The notes under the pieces were generated by a model. That model had not been told where the DNA came from, ran no database searches, and was given only the letters and a program-made list of their open reading frames with translations. Below, piece after piece: positions 47,204 through 59,589 of a stretch of 64,000 nucleotides of DNA (positions are counted from its first letter, which is position 1; every line of letters starts with the position of its first letter). The DNA is from Albifimbria verrucaria. Lineage: Eukaryota; Ascomycota; Sordariomycetes; Hypocreales; Stachybotryaceae. A program made the position numbers and the translations under genes. The DNA lies in assembly GCA_020081605.1 (NCBI GenBank), contig JAHREC010000013.1, positions 2,418,001 through 2,482,000 of the forward strand, read 5' to 3'.

Positions 47204-50200
47204 TTGACCGGTTTGTATTGGATGTCTGACAAAAAAAAGACAAATGGTATGGGGAGAGCACAATCAGCAGTCGTGTGGCACTGGTGGTATATAAGGTGCA
47301 ATTTACAACAAGTTCTACAACAACGGTATGATAGGTCAATACGTAATCTATATCTCAATAGTCATTAGTCAACCAGGCGCACTGTAGGAGCTATTCTCAC
47401 TTCTGAATCATGAACAAGGGATGTGTAAAGCCAAGCTTTAGCTCAGGATGAATATCGCTGTCTTGGTCTCGGACTCTACATACAATTTCGACGTTTTTCG
47501 GTGGAAATAGTATACTCAAACTTGCTATCTGAGTCCGAGCTGCGGGACTGTGGCTGTGTTGTCCATGCTGTAGGGGTGTTCAGGAACAAGGCCAGATCCA
47601 AGAGATGAACTCCCAACTGAGCGGGTTAAGCGACAATACTGTGATCCGGAAGTGACCCCGCATGACAAACCCCGGTACTTGGGCTACATGAAGCAGATGC
47701 CGATCGAGAGTAGGCAGCAGATAAGTCGATTTCCAGGGCGAGGAGATTAAGGGGTCAAGTTTCTAGAATCGAAGGTAAAGAGAAGACGGCAACATGGTGC
47801 GATGCACCTCAATTAGGCAATGGTGCTTGCAGGGTGACCAATCATGGCACACGGAGCAGTACGTCCAGCTGCCCCACCGTTGACGTTGAAGAGCACAGCC
47901 TCGAATCCTTCATTCAATTCATTTACCAGTAAGGATAAGGAGAAAGCTCGTATTGGCTCCTACACCTGGTTCCATAGATGGGCAGCAGTTGTGGTCAGGT
48001 ACATACATAAGTAAAGTTGTGTTTCAACCCGTATAACCAAATGAGCACATGTGAAGAGAGGGGTGATAATGACGTGGCTCGCCTCATTAGGTATTCGCCG
48101 AACCATAGGCCACTCAATCTGCTTCATTTCTGCACATGCTTCTAGTTTGTTGGTGTTCCTCACTGTATTAATAACAGACAATACACCTTTACACGTAAAG
48201 TCGAGCCTGCCGGGCTATTGTATTGGTGATGAGACGATTTAACACTACGTTGTGATGCTTCTCTGAAGGGTACCGCTTACTGCATGTCGTAGTAGGTAGC
48301 TCCAGCTCCTTAGAGCTGTTTATATTTGTGCCTGCCTGGCTCGCTCTGTTTGGATGATTGATGAAGCTCTTGGTGTTCGAAATTGTTGTGTGGCATCATC
48401 CCTCGGTTGCATTGTCCAGTTAATCAGGGACAGTTTTAACTTGGTGTATGGGGTTATTATCGATGGTTGCGTATAATACCTCCATTGCTATAGACGCGTT
48501 TTCAGCTTTGGCCCTTTTGGGGTTGGATAAGGAAATTGTGCTAACCACCTGTAAAATGCCAAAGTAAACTCACAAGACCAAACAAACGAGAAGCGCAATG
48601 ATTGCTATGACATGTGACACACCTATTTATAATACATGATGGCTTCAGTGGTAGGAGACAGGACGATAGATAGCATGGCAGATAATGCGGCACAGGGTAG
48701 GCCATGCGATATATCATGCTCAGTGACACAAGGAGCACTAGGCATTTGCTGTCTCAGCACATACAATTTTTAGCCGCCTATGAGTAACACGACCGACGCG
48801 AGGGTGGATCGAAGGAACACATCTCTTATTATTATATTACATGCCCATGACAATTGGTGAAAGCCTTGCCAGCTGTTTCTGCCAGCCTCTGAAGGTTGAA
48901 GATGTCTAAGGGTTGAGCCTCCGACCTTCATGCTGCTTGTGAGACATGCGTCGGTTTACTTTGTCTTATGCGTACCGGGTTATCTGAGACCCGTACGGCT
49001 ACCCCACGGAGTAAGCGCCCGGAAGGAGTTAACCTTAGCACAGCGCTATTACTGAATGTTGTACGGACACAGCATCAATAAGACTCATCTGAGCTTCGCC
49101 CTATAGCACAGGTGCTAAGTACTCCAAAAGCTACCGAAACATTGCATTTTTGTGGACTCGTCATTGAGAGTGATACGTCGGAACAGCCTGAGCGCTATTC
49201 CCTGTTTTTGGGCATTGTCCCAGCCGCCTCATAACATCGGTACCTTGCATCACCAGCCACCCCAATTTGATCGACAGCATTCACCCTGCAGCTGAGGAGA
49301 AAAGAAGAAAAAGCCCGCATTGACCAGAGATCCGGGAAAAACGGTAGTGCATTCAAAGTTACTCGGGACATCGTGCAGCAGGTTCCCGATGTGCATAGTA
49401 ACTGTGTAACGGCTGATTGCCCGGCTGAGCGAAAACGGGAAGACTTATATGATTCTCAACCGCCACCTGTTGAAGCAGGCGTCGCGGAGAATAAACGTTA
49501 GTCAATCCCCGTGATCGAATCAGCAAGCTACGGTAGGCAGGCCCTGCTTACTCCGGAGGCGCACAGCGAAGTTGCATCATCATGGGTATTTAAAAGGTCC
49601 CGGCAAGTTTCGTGGCAGGCTAGGGGCTTGCCGAGCCGCTTGGTTACCGCGAAGCTACAGCGCCCTAGCTGGCTGTAGCACGGCACCAAGCAGTGGCCCC
49701 GGACTCGGCCAGAGGCCTGACGAACGGCCAGCTCAGTGGATCCCTTAGGGCAGTTGGCCAGTGGCCTCGATTCCACCAACCATTTTTGCGCCATCCATGC
49801 CCAAAGCGCAGCTCCGCACCCACTTTGCACTCCACCTCCCACCTCCCACTTCCACTACCTCCACCACATCTGCCCCCATCCATCCATCCATGTCATCCTA
49901 CCTATCGCCGTAACAGATGCTCGCTCGGCTGGCTGGCTGGGCTGGGCTTGCCGGGGCCTGCATCATGTCACCAACGGATGACCCCGGTCGGCGCTCCAGC
50001 TGCCCACCTGCAAAACGAAAACCACAGCCTCGCCATTTTTCTTCCAATCCCAATGGCCTCTGGCCTAATCGCCTAAGAAAAAGGGAGCTCCATCCGCCTG
50101 CATGTCTCTCTCGCATGTCTCTGCACAACATTGGCTTAGCTACTAGTACGGGAGCTATGGCAGCTTGCATCGATTCATGAGGTAGACGAGCAACCATCTT

Positions 50201-50393
50201 CGCTGCTCAATTCGACCTCCCTCAGCCTCTCGCCACTTGCTCGTGGGCAGAACGCGCCCCGATAGCTTCGCCGGCGGACCTGGAGAGCTGCCCTACCCAC
50301 ATTATCTTACCTTAGTTACCTGGCGCATCCCTTCACGTCTCTCACCGCTTCGTCGCCCGACTCATACCGCCCTCCCAGTTTCCTCGCCCAGCA
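47204..50393. other. Long spacer without a supported gene
   Basis: 3.2 kb between divergent genes. The left two-thirds are AT-richer; a bulged inverted repeat lies at 48971-48997. Overlapping readings at 49528-50197 occur on both strands in GC-rich low-complexity sequence (CATC and GGCT runs near 49875-49895 and 49928-49945), so none is accepted. The final 200 bp before 50394 are CT-rich, like a promoter/leader for the PhoD-like gene. Confidence 0.45.
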
Positions 50394-53300
50394 ATGTCGA
50401 ATCCTTACTGGGGCCAGTTCCCGGGACCCAAGGTCTCCAGAGACAGGCGCATGTCTGGTGAAGATTCGACTTATGACCAGAGACACTCATTAGATGCCCG
50501 GCCGGCGCAAACCACGAATCGTGCTTCCGTCCAGACAACCACAAACACAGAGTCCACCTTCAGTCCATATATGTCACCAACTACCTCGAGTTTTCCTGCT
50601 CAAGGCCTGGCTCCGAGACCTCCCTCATACCTTACCCAAGACAAAGCTACCCGTCAACAACCCTCTCACTCGGCTGTGCCATACGACGAGGGCTATTCGC
50701 AACCACCACCCGCTGCTCCCGAGGTATCTCAAGCTTCTCCCATGAGCTACCACCACCCGTACGGCAACGGTGGCCTGCCTTACACCTACCCTGATTCTGC
50801 TCCAGCCCAGAGACCCGACGTCGGAGCACCAATGGATCATGATGAAAGATACCGAAGTAGGGCTGACGAGCCTTCATCGTACCCTGTTCCGGCCAGTGGC
50901 TCGACAGAACGTCGCAGAAAGTTCGCGGACCACCGATCACCCTCCAGAGGCTTGAGCTGACGCTCGATAGCATGACCAAGGAGGAGAAGCGAGCACGTAT
51001 GATGGCCGCCGAGCAACGGGCACGAGAACGAGCCAGGTTAAAGGCCGCTGCCGGCGCAGAATCGGCCCAACAGGCGCAACCTCAACAAGCACAACCACAG
51101 CAAGCGCAACCGCCGCAGACTCGGCCGGTCATTACCCAGGACGATAGACGAGGCCCGGCTCTAGCGCCGCCAGCCGCCGTGGTCCCGAATCTTCGAGGGC
51201 ATGACGACGTGCCGGTTCAAAGAGAGTTCGTACGAGCCGCACCACCAGTCCAGCCGACTCGTGACGAAGATGAGTACATGGTGTCTGGTGCCTTGCATGA
51301 CCCCGAGCCTCAACTTAGACAACCGCAAGCCGACCCTCAAGCGGGCATTCCTAAACGCAATCTGAGCTTTCGTGAACGCGCAGGGCGGCAGGATGCTCCA
51401 GCCGTTCATTATGAGCCTGAACCCGCCCCACCTGTCCAACCCTCACAGCCTGTATCTAGCTTGAGCAGAGGCTTCTCGTTAACACGAAGCGGAAGCAACA
51501 AGTTGAAGAAGGAGCCTCCCAGCGATCCCTGGTATCATCGCAGAACCGAAGCTGAGACCAGGAACGTTGTCCCTACTGGACTAGATGAAACGGCTCCCAG
51601 ATCTTATCAAGCACCACCACAGGCCATACCCAGATATGGAAGAGGCGAGGCCGTTTCGCAGAACCCGAATGAGTATACTGCAAACAGGGGTATCCAGAGC
51701 CCGCCCCTCGACAAGCCTTTGCCGTCAATGACCAATTTGAGAGCATCAAGCGTCGTGCAACAGAGCCCGTCCGAGGAGCAGCATACCACCACACAGCGAC
51801 ATATGCGCCACCACCTTCTGGGGCTCAGCCATTCAACCCGGTTACCAACGAGCAGCAATACTTGCCTGATCCTACAGTTGAGCATGGTAGACGCCAACGA
51901 CGGAATAGCGATGCGTCATCCGACAGTTCTCATCACCATCATGTCTCCAACATGATCTTTAAGAAACGAGAGCACATGACTCCAGGCGATGGTCTGTACA
52001 AAGCTCCCGAATGGCTTGAGGAGTGGAAGCAGGGGACCGTGGGCACCCTGGCCGGTCCACTTCTCGATCTCGCTGAAGAGCAAATACCAGGAGTTGATAA
52101 AAACAAGGCTTGGTGGGAAGACGGAAATCAACGAAGGAGCAGTAGCCAAACCAACAGATCGCGCAATGCCGAGGCTTTCGATGGCGAATATGATAATACC
52201 AATGGTAAGTTGATTTTGCACTGTCAATAAGGATTGCAGTCTAATGAGTTACTAGCACCCACTCGATTTAGGCCGCCTCTGTACCTCAAGTGTGGCCCGC
52301 TCTTGCGATACTGTGGCATTCGTCGCGAGAGAGCCGCTCCCAGAACGGCCTCTAGGACAGGTGATCGAGAGATGTGGAGGGGCAGTGTCATGATTGTTAC
52401 TCAAGACTCTGACTCATCTTATGAGATTGCACCTACGCTGCGGTTATTCCTGCAGGACATCGAGCTCCTCCCCTCCGCCGCACCATGTGAATGGAGAACT
52501 TTCACCAGAATATGTGGACCCCATTGCAGGCTACCCAAAGCTGGGTCGAAGAGGAGAGACACTCTATGTACGACCCGTTGAGGATCTCGAAGAGGCTAAA
52601 GATCTCTCACGGGATGAGACTGAAAATGGCCTCTTTGAGGTGACAAGGAGCCAGCCAGGCTTTGGCTTGCCTGAAGGATCAGCCGAGCCTTCAGGCTCTT
52701 TCACCAGCCGGAGAAAGCGCATTCAGATCGATGGCGAGAAGGTACAAAAGTACAAGGATGTGAGAGGTTTCCGTCTCCATACCGAACAAGGGTGCACCTT
52801 CTGGCGGTTCAACATTGAGGTTGAGCTGCGCGATAGGCAGCAGAGAATTGCATACCGAGTCAACCGTGGACCGGCAATGAGCTTTTGGGTCCCAGCCCGA
52901 GGCCAATCCATGAACATGATGTTCTACAGCTGCAATGGCTTTAGTTCCAGTGTCAAGACTGATGACTTCAGCGGTCCTGACCCAATGTGGCGTGATGTTC
53001 TAAATACTCATCAGACCAAGCCGTTCCACATTATGATTGGAGGTGGCGATCAGATCTACAATGATTCGGTGTCTCACGATTGCGGCCTCTTTGATCAATG
53101 GCTCGACATTAAAAACCCGCTGCATAAGCACAACGCACCCTTTACGACGGACATGCAGGCTCAGATGGAGCACTTCTTCCTTGAGCGTTACTGCATGTGG
53201 TTCTCCCAAGGATTGTTCGGTTTGGCCAATTCGCAGATTCCCATGGTCAACATGTATGACGACCATGACATTTTTGATGGATACGGGTCATATCCTCACC

Positions 53301-55175
53301 ATGACATGAATTCACCGGTCATGACAGGTCTGGGTGCCGTGGGCTTTAAATATTACATGCTCTTCCAGCACCAGAGTCTCGTGACAGAGACGGAGAGCTC
53401 CGAGCCAAGTTGGATCATCGGCAACCAGCCAGGCCCCTACATCAATGAGCTGAGTCGCTCTCTGTTTATGTCGGTTGGTGGCAAGGTTGCGCTGCTAGCA
53501 GTAGATTGCCGCACAGAACGAACGGAACATGACGTGATCCATGATAACACGTGGGACAAGATCATGGAACGCATGTATGCGGAAGTATCTCGGGGTCAGC
53601 TCGAACATCTGTTGGTTGTTCTCGGAGTGCCTATCGCTTATCCCAGGCTGGTATGGCTGGAGAATATCCTAACTTCAAGGCTTATGGATCCTATAAAAGC
53701 CATCGGTAAGACCGGTGTTCTTGGCAACGTTCTTAACAATATCGATGGAGGCGTGGAAGTATTGGACGATTTGAACGATCATTGGACAGCTAAGAACCAC
53801 AAGCACGAGCGGAAGTTTGTTATTGAGGAGCTCCAGGACTTTGCAATTGACAAGTCTGTGCGAGTCACTATTCTAAGGTACGTTTTCATCACATTGAAGC
53901 ATAGAACTTGGCTAATTATTTTAGTGGTGATGTTCACCTGGCTGCTATTGGCCAATTCTATTCGCATCCGAAGTTGGGTCTTGTGAAACACAAGGATGCG
54001 AGATATATGCCAAACATCATCTCATCCGCCATTGTCAATGCTCCCCGCCAGACCTGTTGGCTGATGTCCTCAACAAGCGAAACAAGGTTCATCATTTTGA
54101 CAAGAATACCGAAGAAGACATGATTCCCATATTCCAGACGGGAGTAGACGGAAAACCAAGAAATAATAAGCGTCTTCTGCCACATCGAAATTGGTGCTCA
54201 ATCAATGTGTGGAGCCTGGCACTACGCCTCCTCCGACTCCGCCAATGTCTGATGATGAGAGGAGTCCTAGCCCTCTCCAAAGAGAAGCAACAGTCTTCTT
54301 CGTCGCTTCTCGTTAAGCAAAGGTCCCAGCTACCGCCCTGATGCTTCTCGAGACTCGGTTCGTGGACCTCGTCCACCAATTTCCGGGGCGGCGCAGGCGG
54401 GTTATTCAGGAGTTTCTCACGACGCAAGTCGGTCGATACGGAATCTCGACCACCTGTTACAGGTGCTGGTGGTAGCGGTGGTCTATTCCGTAGCTTTTCT
54501 CGGCGCAACTCCGTGGATGCTGAACGCCCAGCAAAGCTCACTCGGTCAATGTCTTTAGGTCGTGGGGATGAACAGAAGAGGGGTTTCTTCGGCTTCGGAC
54601 GGGGCAGCCAGAGAAGAGCTGACGATGGTACCAACGGCCAATGGGGTGATGAAACCGAGGATGAATATGACTATGAGCCTCAAGCGACACGTTATGCCCA
54701 CCCGTCTGGTCTTCGTGGAGGCGCAGCTTATGACGAATATTCGGTTGGCGATGAGGCTTATTTCACTGCTAGGCCACCTCAAAGAGCCCAGACAATGGGC
54801 GCTCAGCCTCTACGGCAACCAGAAGAACCACCAACCCGTCCATTTCATCGAACGCCAACGGGTCTGTCCGTCAAGCAGATGAAACAGGCTGATAACTACC
54901 AAGTCAATTTGGAAGGTGGACTCGATATCTGCCTCAATGTTGAGGTCAACCCTAAGGATCCCACTGGCATTACAGTGCCGTACAGGATGCTGGTGCCCAA
55001 ACTCTTGTACGAGTATGTTCCGGATAAGGAGGAAGAGGAGGAGGCTGTCGTTGAGAATGAGCGGCCGAGTGGCTTCAAGAGGTTACTGAGCTTCAGGAAG
55101 AAGGCTCAGGCGGACACGAGAGCGATGGAGGAGGACAATTATATGGATGACAGGGCTGGTATTCAGGAACGATAA
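50394..55175 (+). CDS. PhoD-like phosphatase domain protein with long disordered flanks
   Basis: Start at 50394: MSNPYWGQFPGPKVSRDRRM. About 500 disordered residues follow, with QQAQP repeats and a Lys/Arg/Glu helix (TKEEKRARMMAAEQRARERA). The phosphatase core begins near 52260 (RFRPPLYLKCGPLLRYCGIR) after an intron at 52205-52255. Its metal-site motifs are visible: MIGGGDQIYNDSV, MVNMYDDHDIFDGYGSYPHH, LLAVDCRTERTEHD and, after the 53878-53924 intron, SGDVHLAAIGQFYSHPKLGL followed by IISSAIVNAP. A Ser/Arg-rich tail with RSFSRRNSVDAERPAKLTRS and a final folded-looking piece (YQVNLEGGLDICLNVEVNPK) end at 55175. Frame breaks occur near 50955, 51800, 52475, 54040, 54210, 54310 and 54480, but the core 52500-53870 is unbroken. 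Fungal homologues are large cytosolic proteins of unclear substrate; phosphodiesterase or phosphatase activity is inferred from the motifs. Confidence 0.9.
51065..51115. repeat. 15-bp tandem repeat coding for QQAQP units
   Basis: About four CAACAAGCRCAACCN units in the disordered N-terminal part of the PhoD-like protein. Confidence 0.8.
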
Positions 55176-56177
55176 GCTAGAGTTCTTGCAAATACTCTGA
55201 TGAAGTCACGATAAACGAACTGTGAGAGATGGGGCGATTTTGGCGCGCACATGGGGGTATTCTCTTAGTTTGGATCATACCCGGGTTGCGTCTTGTATAC
55301 GCAAGGGAGTTAGTGGCGTTTAGTTGAATTAATGAATGAAGGTGCGTTTAGGGTCGTCAATATGCACAAAGGATCAGTATACGGCATGCAGTCATCAAAC
55401 TCAGACATGAAATGCCGGCCCAGCCCCTGACGTTCGTCGTGTATAGCTCTTACCCACCAATACATTTCCTTATTCAAGTTACACACTAGAATCTGTTGGC
55501 CGGGGTTCAAGCGTACATGACAACCCATCACATTCATGCCAGGGAAGAACAAGGAAAAAAACATGCCGCAAGAGCGCGTTTTGACAGCTTACCCTGGTAA
55601 CTGCGCCGCATACTGTCTTCCATCACGAGACAACTTACTACAACTAGGTTCGAGTGAGAACCTTTGATAGTAGACTTGACATACGTAACCTGATAGACAC
55701 GTAATGTAAAGTTGGAAGCATTTTTATAGGCAAGTGAATACGATGGTCCTATCAGAACGCTTGATCTATGCTTATTAGCAAGCAGTGGAGTCTTGAGGCA
55801 ATGCCGGACTTCTTGTCTGACACCCGTGGACGTCCGCGGGCGTGAGACTGGCATGGGCGCGTTTTGTTTAATCTTCTTATCTGCGTCAGCTCTCGGCCGT
55901 AACGATCAGTAACAACAGGGGTGAGCTCCTGTATTGGTGATATCATTCCCTATGTTCATTCCCAGAACCGGAGAATCGCCTGGACATCACCTAGCTAGGA
56001 CTTCAAATCATGAAGACCTTAGCCGATGAAGATGGCAAGGACGGCTCTTGTGGCATCGGTGTAGATGTGTCGCTCGAGGTATAAATCCTGCACCTCCTGC
56101 CTAGCAAGAAGCATCTCATGCAACCAGCAGCTCTTCATCCGAGAACGTCTTGGTCAATTCGGCTATATTCTGGTTAC
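55176..56177. other. Spacer between PhoD-like and GMC genes
   Basis: 1.0 kb between two plus-strand genes. It holds the PhoD 3' end and the GMC promoter. Short minus-strand readings at 55310-55946 have no recognisable domain. Confidence 0.45.
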
Positions 56178-58448
56178 ATGATGCGTTTTGTTCTAGCCAC
56201 CGCTCTTTTACGCTCCTCGCGAATGCTGCACCCTACAGCAACTCTTCTCAATATGATTATGTCGTGATAGGGTCGGGACCTGGCGGAGGCACTCTTGCGT
56301 AAGTTTAGTTTGGTTTCTTGATATGGCGTCTTAGCTCGTTGCTGACTTACATGGTTAGTGCCAATCTAGCACGAAGTGGTCATTCCGTCTTCCTTATTGA
56401 GGCCGGCGGAGACAACGGCGAGTCTCTGTATGAGAAGATACCGTTCTTGTAAGTTGGCCTTTGATGGAAGTGCCAGGACGTGACTCGTTGGCATGAGCTA
56501 TGGGCTAACGAACCAAGGTCGGCAGTAAATGCTGAAAGCAACAATGCGTCCTGGGGCTTTTTGTCAACCATTATCAGAACGAAACACAGGCACGACGTGA
56601 CAACAAGTACACTTATTTACGTAGTAACGGCTCCTACTATGTTGGCTTGGACCCTCCAGAAGATGCCGAGCCGTATGTACCAGGATTCTGAAGATGATTG
56701 TTTATACTGACGAAGCTTAGCCTTGGTATATATTATCCCCGAGGGGCGACACTCGGCGGGTCTTCTCAGGTCAACGCCATGAACTTTTACTTCCTCCTGA
56801 TGACGAATGGAAGCGTATTGCTGATCTGACCGGGGACGACTCTTGGTTGCCTGACAACATGCGACAGTATTTCATGGAGCTGGAGCGCAATAGATTTGTG
56901 GAGGAGGGCACTCTAGGCCATGGTTTTGATGGCTACATTTCGGTATGGCTTCTCTAGGCTCATGCCATGAGCTTATAATTAGGTTATGAAGCTGATAAGC
57001 TAAAAGAGCATGATCAACAACGCCTCCTTCATATCCACCGATGACGGACCAAGACGTGTCGCAGCAGCGGCAGCCCGCATCCTGGAAGGTATCGACCTCG
57101 AAACACCTGAAGATGTGTCTGAGTATTTCCAACGCGACTTTAACCGAGACGATCCCAAACGATACGAAATCCAGGGTGTTTACTCTATGCCTCAGCATGT
57201 CAATGAGCTCAGGCGTCGTAGCGGCGCTCGGAACTACATTGTTGATACCCTTAATGCCCGCTATGAGAATGGTAGTCGCCGGTATCCTTTGACCTTGAGC
57301 ACTCACAGCCTTGCCACGCGCGTGCTATTCAAGACAGAGGACAGAAAGAAACCAAGAGCCTATGGTGTTGAATATCTCGCGGGCGAAGGTTTGTACTCAG
57401 CAGATAGGCGGTACAACGCCTCTCGAGCTGGCGAAGCCAAGCGTGTGATAGCGACTAGGAGGTGATCGTCGCCGGAGGTGCCTACAATACGCCTCAGATC
57501 CTGAAACTCAGCGGTGTAGGCCCTCGTGAAGAGCTTGAGTCTTTTGGTATTGAAGTGATAGCTGACCTACCAGCAGTGGTAAGTTGAATTATTCACCCAC
57601 CAACATTAAATTGTTTCGTGTGAAAGTGGAAAGGAATTACATACTGACAACTCACTGGGCAGGGAAAATACTTGCAAGACAACTACGAGACTGCTCTAAT
57701 TGCTCGAGCACAAGTTCCTATTAGCGAGAATCCTCTGGCAAGTTGTGCTTTGAACTCTAGCCGGCCACTGGAAGAGGAGCCTTGCGTCCAGCAGTGGTTA
57801 GCCAACGGACAGAACATTCTGGGTCAGGCTGGTAGTCTTTTCATACCACTCTTCCGATCCAGCGTGAGCGAGAATAACGATACAGACATCATTGTGATCG
57901 GAAGCGCAAGCGCAGAGTTCAGAGGGTTCTATCCTGGCTATGCCACCGACTTGACCTTGTTCAGCGAAACTGCCTTCAGTTGGTCCATCGTTAAGATGCA
58001 AGTCGGCAACGCAGCGGGCACTGTGACACTGCGATCTACCGACCCGCGAGATACTCCCATCATCGACTTCAACTTCTTTCAGGAGAACGCCGAAAACGAC
58101 CTGCAGGCTATTTCTGAGGCGGCCGAAATGCTGCTGAAGGTGATGGACTCGGCCGGCGCGCCGTACGCCCCGTTCCAGGTAGTAGAGCCACCGCCGGACC
58201 GTGATGTGAAGCAAGGAGCCATGGATCATTCATTCGGGCATCACGCGTCGTCGTCGTGCCGCATGGGACCAAAGGGTGACACCGACTACTGTGTCGACTC
58301 CAAGTTCAGGGTCAACGGTGTCGAGGGGCTGCGCGTGGTTGATGGTTCGGTGTTTCCCAGGACGCCTGGTGGATTCCCGGTGGCACCGGTGTTTGTAATC
58401 AGCAGGAAGGCGTACCATGCCATCATTGAGGATCTGGCTGATGAGTGA
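56178..58448 (+). CDS. Secreted GMC-family FAD oxidoreductase
   Basis: Starts at 56178/56181; [13 protein letters not shown] is a signal peptide, joined after one missing base to [20 protein letters not shown]. The FAD-binding loop [10 protein letters not shown] runs across an intron (56299-56358) into [20 protein letters not shown]. Other introns: 56449-56517, about 56671-56720, about 56942-57008 and about 57580-57663. Further family blocks are [40 protein letters not shown] and [20 protein letters not shown]. The active-site His is in [16 protein letters not shown]; the matching second catalytic position lies in [20 protein letters not shown]. Breaks at 56215, 56558-56562, 56797 and 57459 are each one base. 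Secreted GMC enzymes oxidise alcohols or sugars, making H2O2 or reducing quinones; the substrate here is unknown. Confidence 0.9.
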
Positions 58449-59589
58449 AGCAGGCGGACGTCGGAGTAGAAAGTTGAAGTGGGTGGTAGGGTGGTTTGTG
58501 GAGTCTGTCTTGTCAGGATATCTTATTGCTGAGATAGGTCTTTGGGCTTTTCTCCTCCATGATAAGGTACGAATGATACTATTCTCTGTGCAGCTGTCAG
58601 TCGTTCCTCTGGCTGGTAATGTAGGGTGGTGTTATTGTGATGAAGGTCTCTCACAGTTGTTGTTGACTATGCAATGTTGTGCCAACCAAGTGTGTCACGT
58701 GGTATCATTCTATTTCTTGTACCGATGCAGAGGGTCTGCAGTAGGCTTTATTCAGGGTCCATTGTATTGTTGCTACTTGACAGCCGAGTCTTTTATATGG
58801 TTGGTGTGGAATTTTATATGCTTATTTGGATGTAGGTTAATGGATTGAGTGTAGTTTGTATCCAAGTACGCACGTTTAGAGGAACTGATGCAAGGTTCCG
58901 AATTGGAAGGAGTGGAGGTTCTACAGATTAAATACCTAGGCTATAGTGTCTTTTAGTTTTATCCTGAACCCGTCATTATATGGGTGGTTGTTGCGGTACA
59001 AGTCAAGCCTTTCATCGTCGACGAGCAAGACAAGGCAAGGCAAGACAAGACAAGACAAGACAAGACGGCTACATGTCTCAATGTGTCAATGTCCCAATGT
59101 AGCCGTATTTAGACTACAGGTACTAAGATCGAGGTGCTTGGTGGGGTCTCGACTGCTCCACCAATGGCTGGTACCTGCAGCGCTATTGGATTCCCTTTAG
59201 GGCGTCCCTGGGGTTTTCCTGGCTTGGCCTCGAACCAAGCCAAAGTGGCCCATGAATTCCATCCGCGTGTAACCAACAGACCGGACACATCACCATCCCT
59301 GGCCTTCCTCTCGTCGCCTCTTCCACGCGTCACGACACCACCTGAATCTCCTCGCTCGCTCGCTCATGGTCTCGGTCAGTCCCTGATCAATCATCGCCAA
59401 GCTCCAACAACCAAACGAACCCCTGACCAGCGATACCCCTCGGTAGTACGCCCGTCCCTTTACCCAGGGGACTGGGTAGATGGCGCCGTCATGCCTCGAC
59501 ATGACCTCTCCGTTTCCGAGAGGGCGCTTTTGAGCTCCAGGCGATTGGCTTGGAAGATATGGATATGGCTGCAGGGTCCAGGCCGCCAC
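58449..59589. other. Spacer between GMC and Cdc1/Ted1-type genes
   Basis: 1.1 kb. The first part is AT-rich GMC 3' flank. An (ACAAG)n tract lies at 59025-59067. From about 59270 the plus strand is CT-rich, like the promoter/leader of the next gene. A long reading through 59290-59889 on the minus strand is a shadow of the leader and first exon. Confidence 0.45.
59025..59067. repeat. (ACAAG)n pentanucleotide repeat
   Basis: About eight ACAAG/GCAAG units in tandem, upstream of the ER phosphoesterase gene. Confidence 0.88.

Noticed and set aside
49528..50197. Overlapping long readings on both strands before the PhoD-like gene
   Set aside because: GC-rich low-complexity DNA opens several frames at once; none shows domains or consistent codon bias.
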